Position numbers and translations under genes: made by a program
From: Saprospiraceae bacterium
GTDB taxonomy: Bacteria; Bacteroidota; Bacteroidia; Chitinophagales; Saprospiraceae
Direction of reading: 5' to 3'
DNA: 5,135 nucleotides
Assembly: GCA_013002475.1 (NCBI GenBank)
Contig: JABDJM010000217.1
Coordinates: forward strand, 1-5,135
Shown: piece by piece, positions 1 through 5,135 of the stretch
Layout of the letters: every line of letters begins with the position of its first letter
Position numbering within the stretch: position 1 is the stretch's first letter
The notes under the pieces: generated by a model
What the model was told of the DNA's origin: nothing
Databases searched by the model: none
The model's input: only the letters and a program-made list of their open reading frames with translations

Positions 1-1012
1 TCTTCGTTCCGAGCGCAAAGCTGTGGTCACTATCGAATCTCAGGACTATACCTTCGCCTCCCTCCTGCTGTACCACGGCATTCTGTCCATTTATGTTTCC
101 GTTTTCGCGATCAGAGATCACAATACCTTCAACAACCGCAGCCGGAGCATTCAGCTCAGATCCTGTGAAAAGGTCCCGGACCGCGGAAATATCCATCGTT
201 TGGACATTTTGACTGCAGGTGGCTTCTGTCATATCGACATCAGTTGTATCCCTGATGTACATTTGTTGGTCGCTTCCAAAAACTGAATAAACGGCCGTTA
301 TGGATCCGTTTCCAGTTGGAGTAATACTCCCGGTAAAATCGCAGTAGCCACTTGTCCTAAGGATGATCGTGCTTCCATTACAATCCTGCAGTATATGGTT
401 GACACTTTGTGGAGGATTAGAAAGGCCATCGGCATAGGGGACATTTCTTGAACCAGGCGCAAACTCAACACCGTCAAGTTTCACCAACCGGCTGATATGG
501 TCAAAACCTAGATCCGAAATGGAAACTTCCAGGGGATCAGGAACACCCTCCAGAGCTCCTCCGACTATGTATTCCGGGATCAACACTTCTTCCACTCCGT
601 TGACATTTTGAAAACTTCCATCTACCTCAATGGATCCTCCTAACTGGATCACTCCGTTGTAATCCCCTATCCACATGTCTGTGGCCTTAACATACAGGCG
701 TCTCCCGACTGGGTAAAGATTGAAAAGATCGTTTGCCCGTAGCAAAAGCTCTATGCCTGCTGTCCCGTCTTCAATAATCAACCTTTGATAAAAGTTGCCG
801 GTTCGATCATCTGCCGTAATTATTCCGGAAAGGGTCATCTCTTCCTCTATCTGATAGAACTCTCCCAATATGTGGGAGGCCTTCAATTCGGCAATTGTGT
901 GGGTGACTTCCAGCCCCGGATCAACAAAGGTGGTAGGTGGTGTATCAAATTCATCATCTCTACAGGCGGAGAAGAGAAGAACTAAAACAGCTATTACATA
1001 CCAATTTTTCAT
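1..1012 (-). CDS. DUF5689-type outer-membrane lipoprotein, 3' end cut by window edge
   Basis: I translated this by hand from ATG at 1012-1010; 337 codons are open to the left edge and no stop is reached. Residues 1-16 are a lipoprotein signal peptide with lipobox FSAC, so C17 is the predicted lipidated residue. It is followed by RDDEFD, an acidic tract resembling the Bacteroidota surface-export signal. Residues about 39-262 look like a DUF5689 region: an AELKA start, a GIITADD turn with GN at 72-73, IIEDGTAGI, and a closing QQMYIRDTTDVDM. A second such region begins near 274 (ISAVRDLF, GIVISD at 296-301, GN at 305-306). C211 and C224 lie close together and could form a disulfide. The gene follows the TonB receptor by 11 bases, so co-transcription and a role as ligand-binding partner are inferred. 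DUF5689 has no firmly known biochemical function. The family call rests on recalled motif patterns, not a search. Confidence 0.85.
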   Translation of the reverse strand, partial: MKNWYVIAVLVLLFSACRDDEFDTPPTTFVDPGLEVTHTIAELKASHILGEFYQIEEEMTLSGIITADDRTGNFYQRLIIEDGTAGIELLLRANDLFNLYPVGRRLYVKATDMWIGDYNGVIQLGGSIEVDGSFQNVNGVEEVLIPEYIVGGALEGVPDPLEVSISDLGFDHISRLVKLDGVEFAPGSRNVPYADGLSNPPQSVNHILQDCNGSTIILRTSGYCDFTGSITPTGNGSITAVYSVFGSDQQMYIRDTTDVDMTEATCSQNVQTMDISAVRDLFTGSELNAPAAVVEGIVISDRENGNINGQNAVVQQEGGEGIVLRFDSDHSFALGTK

Positions 1013-1023
1013 GGTGATAGTTT

Positions 1024-3816
1024 TTAATACATTCGATAAGTAAGGTTGAGGAAAAATGTTCTTCCGAAACCATAATAATATCTCGGTGGAAAACGACCCA
1101 CTTCTTTATCCTCATAGTCAAATCTCGACTGCTCGTATCCTCCTGATATCCAATCTTGTTTATCCAATAAGTTATTTACGCTAATACTTCCGATCAGAAA
1201 TTTACCGCTTCCAATCTTTATACTTTTTCGCAGGGTGAAATCAATAAAGACTCCAGCATTCCCTTTTTCCTGATGAAGGATCTGCTCCCATAAATCTGAA
1301 TCCTCCTCTACAAACCCACCATTGGCGTAAGCGATACCCTCCGTACTTCGTCGCAGACTGTTGAAGTCCAACCATAGATCATCCAGGTAGCTGACATCAA
1401 AAAACATACTCCAGAACTTTGGTCCCCAGTAGGCTAATCCCACTTTGTATGCAGTTTGGGGAGTGCCATCGATATAAAAGTTCTTCGTGTAACTGGTTAG
1501 ATCAGTAACCACATACTCGGCTACATTATCAATGGAGATATTGAGATTTGCTCTGTCTGTATAGAAATACTGACCACGGGATACTGCTCCATTAATGCTT
1601 AATGCGGAAGTCAATTTGTATTCCGCCGCTGCCTCAATGCCGACATGCCGGCTATCCAGATTAGAGGTAATATAATTTCCAAAAAACAGTCCTTGTGCTG
1701 TTTGAAGGCCATCATCAATGAAGACGCCTCTGGTCTCAATTTGATCATTTATTTCATTGATATAACCGGTGGCCCGGACCTTAAGCCTGGGGCTACGCCA
1801 ATTATAGGTCAATTCGGTTCCCCAAAAGGTTTCATGAGTCAGGTCAGGGATGACCTCGTTCCGAACCCTTGGCGCTACAAAAGAGTTACGTGCAAATGGA
1901 GCTCTGGTACCAGTCATTCCATTTAGGAACAGGTAATTCCGTCCATTGATCTTAAATGTTACTCCCCCTTTTAACCCATAATTGAAAAAATTCAGCCTTT
2001 CAGATTCTCCAAGTGAGTTGTCCGGAAATTTTCCATTCTTCCAATTTCCTGTTCTCCAAAATTCATTTCTCGAGCCTCTAAGCGATATAAAATAGTCCAC
2101 TAAGGATGTTTCACCTTTTAACTGAAGCCAGGCAGAAGCCTCCCTAATATCGGTGTCGTAGCTGTAGCCTATGGTATCACCTTCACTGGCTACATGGTTT
2201 GGTTGTAGTAAATTATTGATCACACTGTTTGGTGGCAATGTCAGGTCGCCCACAGAAAATTTGTCTACATCCAGATAAAAATCTCCTCCTAGAAGATCAT
2301 CAACTAGCTTGAAGTTTTCTTTGGTTTGCGAACGAAACGAAACCCCTCCTTGTAAAGAATTGTTGTCTCCAAGGGGATTGAAAAAAGTACTTCTGAAATC
2401 CAGTGATTCGGTATCGTATCGTCTGTCCTCAACGACATATTGGGATTGAAGTCCCGAAATACTTTCGCCATCCCCATTAGCATTTTGCACCGTTTGGAAA
2501 TTATTTGCATTCGCTAAATAAAAAGATTCCCAGTCAAGCTGCCTTAAGGATTCGTTGTTTCTTAACTCTGCTGCAACCCTATTGGCTACCTCTGGATCTT
2601 CGATATAACTGGGAAGTCGTCTGTAATAATCGGGAATGGGATTTCTGCCCTGGAACCAATCGAGGGCTGTGCCCCCGTTTGTTCCATTTTGATAACCAAC
2701 AGAGGTTGTAAGTTTAAAGCCACCATCAGTAGATAAATCATGGGCAAGTGTTACAAATGGAACATGTCCATGAGCAACCCTAGCATTTCTTTTTTCTCCT
2801 TCCTGATAGCCCCAAAAAGAGTTGTAATAGTTGCTACCAGCCAGGTCATACATTTCCTGAACTGTAGCGGAATTTCTTCCTCTTTTATTTGGTGCACCCA
2901 TTACGGTCAAATGAAGTGCCTGCTTTTCGTTTAGCTTTCGGCTAATGGCGCCATAATATCCATAGGAATCGTAGAAAGTACCCGGGATGTATCCTTCCTG
3001 TGACAACCGTCTACTTAGAGTACCGGCAAATGCCCAGCCTCCTTTTGTCCATCCACTTCCGTAGGACAGCATCGCTCTTTGGGTATAATTCAGATTTGCC
3101 AACGAAAGGGTTGCTTGTAATTGACTCCTTTGTGAGGAAGCTCTGATATCTAATTCGCTTCCTCCAACCAGTCCGCCAAAACCGAAATCCAATGGAACGA
3201 TCCCCTGGATCTGAACCCCATTTCGTGTGGCATCATTCAGCCCAGACCAAAGCCAAAAACTTGGTCTTCCGAATTCCATGTCATTTACAGAAATACCGTT
3301 AACAAACACTTGCTGGTTTCGGTTATCTAAGCCCCTTGCCCGATATCTTCGGGTTCCCCAGGTAAATCTGGATGATTGCAAAAAGACATCTCTGGTCGCC
3401 ATTAGTAGCCCAGAAACATTGTTTGCTTCATCCTGGCCAAAATCATCTGATTCAAGCGTGACAACAGGGATCTGCCCAAGGTTTGCCGGATCTTCAGTAA
3501 GAGTTTCGCCGGAGATTTCTATGAGACCGAGATCTTTGGTTTCGTCGGCCACAACTTCAAGAATTTTTCGAAATTGCTCAGCTCCCTCAATCTCAATGGT
3601 GAGGGTTTGAGTTCCTGCCGGAACTTCCTGGAACATAAAATTTCCCCGAGGATCTGAGACGGTAGAAAGGTTGGCTTCCAGAAGTATCACCTCTGCCTCG
3701 ACAAGGGCGACTCCGGATGCAGTTTCTGTTATCTGTCCAATGACAGTTCCTGTTTGGGCAATTCCATGAAGACCAGTCAATAAGGCAATGATTGCCAAAA
3801 GGAATCTTCTATCCAT
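1024..3816 (-). CDS. TonB-dependent outer-membrane receptor with N-terminal carboxypeptidase-regulatory-like domain
   Basis: This is a complete gene of 930 residues, a normal length for Bacteroidota TonB-dependent receptors. Residues 1-20 form a signal peptide, with likely cleavage after GIA (A20). Residues about 22-102 are a CarboxypepD_reg-like beta-sandwich (GQITETASGVAL, then SDPRGNFMFQEVPAG). A linker with IPVVTL at 116-121 is a possible TonB box. The plug spans about 125-225, with YRARGLDNRNQQVFVNGISV and GLNDATRNG. The rest is barrel, rich in aromatic and alternating residues, ending FFLNLTYRMY with a terminal aromatic as expected for outer-membrane barrels. It would import a ligand using TonB/ExbBD energy. 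The ligand cannot be read from the sequence; the lipoprotein downstream and the divergent EEP enzyme suggest a phosphate-containing substrate, which is inference. No SusD gene is adjacent. No Shine-Dalgarno sequence precedes the ATG; the start is chosen because the signal peptide begins there. Confidence 0.95.
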   Translation of the reverse strand: MDRRFLLAIIALLTGLHGIAQTGTVIGQITETASGVALVEAEVILLEANLSTVSDPRGNFMFQEVPAGTQTLTIEIEGAEQFRKILEVVADETKDLGLIEISGETLTEDPANLGQIPVVTLESDDFGQDEANNVSGLLMATRDVFLQSSRFTWGTRRYRARGLDNRNQQVFVNGISVNDMEFGRPSFWLWSGLNDATRNGVQIQGIVPLDFGFGGLVGGSELDIRASSQRSQLQATLSLANLNYTQRAMLSYGSGWTKGGWAFAGTLSRRLSQEGYIPGTFYDSYGYYGAISRKLNEKQALHLTVMGAPNKRGRNSATVQEMYDLAGSNYYNSFWGYQEGEKRNARVAHGHVPFVTLAHDLSTDGGFKLTTSVGYQNGTNGGTALDWFQGRNPIPDYYRRLPSYIEDPEVANRVAAELRNNESLRQLDWESFYLANANNFQTVQNANGDGESISGLQSQYVVEDRRYDTESLDFRSTFFNPLGDNNSLQGGVSFRSQTKENFKLVDDLLGGDFYLDVDKFSVGDLTLPPNSVINNLLQPNHVASEGDTIGYSYDTDIREASAWLQLKGETSLVDYFISLRGSRNEFWRTGNWKNGKFPDNSLGESERLNFFNYGLKGGVTFKINGRNYLFLNGMTGTRAPFARNSFVAPRVRNEVIPDLTHETFWGTELTYNWRSPRLKVRATGYINEINDQIETRGVFIDDGLQTAQGLFFGNYITSNLDSRHVGIEAAAEYKLTSALSINGAVSRGQYFYTDRANLNISIDNVAEYVVTDLTSYTKNFYIDGTPQTAYKVGLAYWGPKFWSMFFDVSYLDDLWLDFNSLRRSTEGIAYANGGFVEEDSDLWEQILHQEKGNAGVFIDFTLRKSIKIGSGKFLIGSISVNNLLDKQDWISGGYEQSRFDYEDKEVGRFPPRYYYGFGRTFFLNLTYRMY

Positions 3817-3833
3817 AATGGTGAATTACGCGA

Positions 3834-3861
3834 CGAATTTAACCAGAATACTCCGCTTCAA
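3834..3861 (-). promoter_or_regulatory. candidate sigma-A promoter for the receptor operon (TTG-N17-TAAATTCG)
   Basis: On the minus strand, TTG (3861-3859) is followed after 17 bases by TAAATTCG (3841-3834). This is one mismatch from the Bacteroidota -7 consensus TAnnTTTG, and the spacing falls in the 17-23 range described for Flavobacterium promoters. Transcription would start roughly 10-15 bases before the ATG at 3816, giving a short leader. The match is imperfect and chance occurrence in AT-rich DNA is possible. Confidence 0.4.
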
Positions 3862-3889
3862 CCCACCTGGAAGGAGGTTTATTAATTTT

Positions 3890-3916
3890 TTAAAGGAGCC
3901 GTCCTTACATTAAAGG
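3890..3916. repeat. short direct repeat TTAAAGG, 20 bases apart
   Basis: TTAAAGG occurs at 3890-3896 and again at 3910-3916. Each copy is followed by similar bases (AGCC and TCCT), and the copies are exactly 20 bases apart, about two helical turns. The second copy lies 22 bases upstream of the putative -7 element of the EEP gene. The spacing suits a transcription factor binding one face of DNA, but seven-base repeats arise easily by chance. A binding site is speculative. Confidence 0.3.
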
Positions 3917-3937
3917 TCCTAATTCAAAAAGCCCTTT

Positions 3938-3945
3938 TATCTTTG
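3938..3945 (+). promoter_or_regulatory. candidate -7 promoter element TATCTTTG of the EEP gene
   Basis: TATCTTTG matches the Bacteroidota sigma-A -7 consensus TAnnTTTG at every fixed position. No TTG is found 17-23 bases upstream, so the -33 half is weak or replaced by an activator. The element ends seven bases before the ATG at 3953, so transcripts would have almost no leader. An in-frame stop at 3920-3922, with no ATG between it and 3953, excludes an upstream ATG start. Confidence 0.5.
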
Positions 3946-3952
3946 GTGTCCT

Positions 3953-5020
3953 ATGGATTTTTATATTCGAACTCCTTGGTTATCACTGATCCTGTTCCTA
4001 TTGATCATCTCCTGCGGAACTCCAGCCTTGACCCAGGAGACAAAGCAGCAGTATAAGATCGGTTGTCTTGCCTTCTGGAATTTTGAGAATCTCTTTGATC
4101 TGGAGGATGACCCTACCATCAATGACGATGACTTTACACCGGAAGGGTCACTAAGGTGGACAGCTGAAAAGTATGCTGAAAAAATGGGCCATTTGGCGGA
4201 TGTGATCTCGGAGATCGGGACAGAACTGAATCCGGATGGAGCCGCATTGCTTGGTGTTTCGGAAATTGAAAACCGAAAGGTCCTGGAGGACCTGGTCAAG
4301 GAAAAAAAGATCCTGGCCCGGGACTATAAGATCGTTCATTTTGATTCTCCGGACAGGAGGGGTATCGATGTCGGTCTTTTGTATCAGGAAAAGTATTTTA
4401 AGCCTCATAGGTCGACTATCATTCCCTTTGATCTGATCAAGGAAAATGGTGATACAGTTTTCACCCGTGATATTCTAATGGTACAGGGGATGTTTGATGG
4501 AGAAGATCTGACGGTGCTGGTGAATCACTGGCCGAGTAGACGGGGTGGAGAAGCAGCAAGCCGATACCTCAGAGAACATTCCGCATCGCATTGCAAAAGG
4601 ATCATTGATTCCCTAGAGCAACAAAATCCGGCAGCCAAAATTGTCATCATGGGCGATCTTAACGATGACCCGGTCAGCTCCTCCCTCAAAAACATTCTGA
4701 AAGCCAGGGGAAAATCACATAAAGTAAAAGAAGGTGAAACCTTCAATCCCATGTTCTCTTATTTTAAGAAGGGTATTGGGACAACAGCCTGGCGGGACGC
4801 CTGGAGTCTGTTTGACCAGATTGTCCTGAGCCGTGGATTCATTTCCAAGGACAACAAGGGATACCAGTTTTACCAGGCCAGAATTCATAACCCAAGATAT
4901 TTGGTTCAAAAAACAGGAAGGTACCAAGGCTATCCATTCAGGACCTTCGCAGGAGGATCCTATGTTGGTGGCTATTCAGATCATTATGCAGTGTACGCAT
5001 ATCTGGTTAAGCCAATTTAA
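3953..5020 (+). CDS. EEP-family (endonuclease/exonuclease/phosphatase) lipoprotein
   Basis: This is a complete 355-residue protein of the metal-dependent DNase I-like EEP superfamily, which hydrolyses phosphodiester or phosphomonoester bonds. Residues 1-20 are a signal peptide with lipobox IISC, so C21 is probably lipidated. The tail after C21 (GTPALTQ) has no acidic surface-export signal, so I infer a periplasm-facing anchor. Family motifs appear in order: WNFENLFD (N43), the metal-ligand glutamate in GVSEIEN (E104), GIDVGLLY (137-144), NHWPSR (191-196), GDLND (D235, N237), DQIVLS (D288) and the C-terminal SDH (H344). All expected catalytic positions seem present, so it should be active. The DDxxxxDDDFTPxG stretch near 52-64 is typical of bacterial secreted members. 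The substrate is not readable; a nuclease is the likelier choice, a phosphatase or other phosphodiesterase is possible. It is divergent from the receptor operon, and its stop overlaps the next start. Confidence 0.92.
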   Translation: MDFYIRTPWLSLILFLLIISCGTPALTQETKQQYKIGCLAFWNFENLFDLEDDPTINDDDFTPEGSLRWTAEKYAEKMGHLADVISEIGTELNPDGAALLGVSEIENRKVLEDLVKEKKILARDYKIVHFDSPDRRGIDVGLLYQEKYFKPHRSTIIPFDLIKENGDTVFTRDILMVQGMFDGEDLTVLVNHWPSRRGGEAASRYLREHSASHCKRIIDSLEQQNPAAKIVIMGDLNDDPVSSSLKNILKARGKSHKVKEGETFNPMFSYFKKGIGTTAWRDAWSLFDQIVLSRGFISKDNKGYQFYQARIHNPRYLVQKTGRYQGYPFRTFAGGSYVGGYSDHYAVYAYLVKPI

Positions 5021-5135
5021 TGCAAAAAGAACCAATCCAAATCAACCCCCAGTTTCAAGAAACACTTGACCTACTGGAACAAACCCGCGACAATTATTTT
5101 GTAACAGGCCGGGCAGGAACTGGTAAGTCCACGCT
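5020..5135 (+). CDS. N-terminus of P-loop ATPase, probably PIF1-like helicase, cut by window edge
   Basis: This frame opens at the ATG at 5020-5022, sharing one base with the preceding TAA stop (TAATG). It stays open for 38 complete codons to the window end. A short helical-looking leader (QFQETLDLLEQTRDN) leads into YFVTGRAGTGKST, a Walker A motif (GxxxxGKST) with lysine at residue 36. A Walker A this close to the start, preceded by a hydrophobic strand, is the usual beginning of bacterial PIF1/RecD-like DNA helicases in Bacteroidota. Another AAA-type ATPase remains possible because Walker B and helicase motifs lie outside the window. The one-base overlap implies translational coupling and co-transcription with the EEP gene. 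No Shine-Dalgarno sequence is seen. Confidence 0.65.
   Translation, partial: MQKEPIQINPQFQETLDLLEQTRDNYFVTGRAGTGKST

Larger units (their letters stand above)
3817..3952. promoter_or_regulatory. divergent intergenic promoter region
   Basis: These 136 bases separate the divergent receptor operon and EEP gene and must hold the start signals of both. They contain one candidate promoter for each strand and a TTAAAGG direct repeat, listed separately. The block around 3881-3895 is AT-rich (attaattttttaaa). I see no hairpin with a T-run typical of a terminator and no small gene. The compact layout would let one regulator act on both transcripts, though nothing in the sequence identifies that regulator. 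Confidence 0.7.

Noticed and set aside
23..286. Plus-strand open frame of 87 codons, and a similar one at 785-985
   Set aside because: Both lie antisense to the lipoprotein gene, whose minus-strand frame is continuous and shows a signal peptide and family motifs; the plus-strand products show none.
1013..1023. Possible ribosome binding site or regulatory site between receptor and lipoprotein genes
   Set aside because: The 11 bases (AAACTATCACC on the minus strand) have no Shine-Dalgarno core and no room for a promoter or terminator.
3227..3610. Plus-strand open frame of 127 codons
   Set aside because: It is antisense to the plug and N-terminal domain of the receptor; its serine- and proline-rich product is what a reverse-complement reading of a coding frame gives.
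3872..3877. AGGAGG, a perfect Shine-Dalgarno core on the plus strand
   Set aside because: No ATG or other plausible start follows within range; the nearest ATG is at 3953, and none of the four genes uses such a site.
3903..3916. Inverted repeat CCTT-N6-AAGG
   Set aside because: Four-base arms are too short to support an operator or hairpin, and it overlaps the direct repeat that explains part of it.
3961..4299. Minus-strand open frame of 112 codons over the start of the EEP gene, with smaller ones at 4151-4408, 4525-4752 and 4715-4927
   Set aside because: The plus-strand EEP frame carries every family motif across this stretch; the opposite-strand products have no recognisable features.

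Overview
The window comes from a Bacteroidota genome, most likely a marine-type member of the Flavobacteriaceae. The evidence is a TonB-dependent receptor with an N-terminal carboxypeptidase-D regulatory-like domain, a partner outer-membrane lipoprotein of DUF5689 type, start codons without Shine-Dalgarno sequences, and a TAnnTTTG-type promoter element. Genus and species cannot be told from this sequence. Coding density is very high: four protein genes, one 136-base divergent intergenic region, and no RNA gene, mobile element or CRISPR array that I can see.

Minus strand, reading right to left from 3816: a complete 930-residue TonB-dependent receptor ends at 1024. After an 11-base gap a lipoprotein gene starts at 1012 and runs off the left edge with 337 residues visible. 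The lipoprotein carries one complete DUF5689-like region and the start of a second. It also has an acidic stretch right after the lipidated cysteine that resembles the signal sending Bacteroidota lipoproteins to the cell surface. The two genes look like one operon and a receptor/surface-lipoprotein pair, analogous in layout to SusC/SusD but without a SusD.

Plus strand: a divergently transcribed lipoprotein of the endonuclease/exonuclease/phosphatase (EEP) family fills 3953-5020, with all expected active-site motifs. Its stop codon overlaps by one base the start of a P-loop ATPase, probably a PIF1-like helicase, which is cut by the right edge.

The divergent region 3817-3952 holds a candidate promoter for each direction and a short direct repeat with 20-base periodicity. 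The working model, which is inference, is that the surface lipoprotein and receptor capture and import a phosphate-containing ligand such as nucleic acid fragments or another phosphodiester, and that the EEP lipoprotein hydrolyses it on the periplasmic side. Each family is known; the possible novelty is their combination and the division of labour between surface and periplasm.
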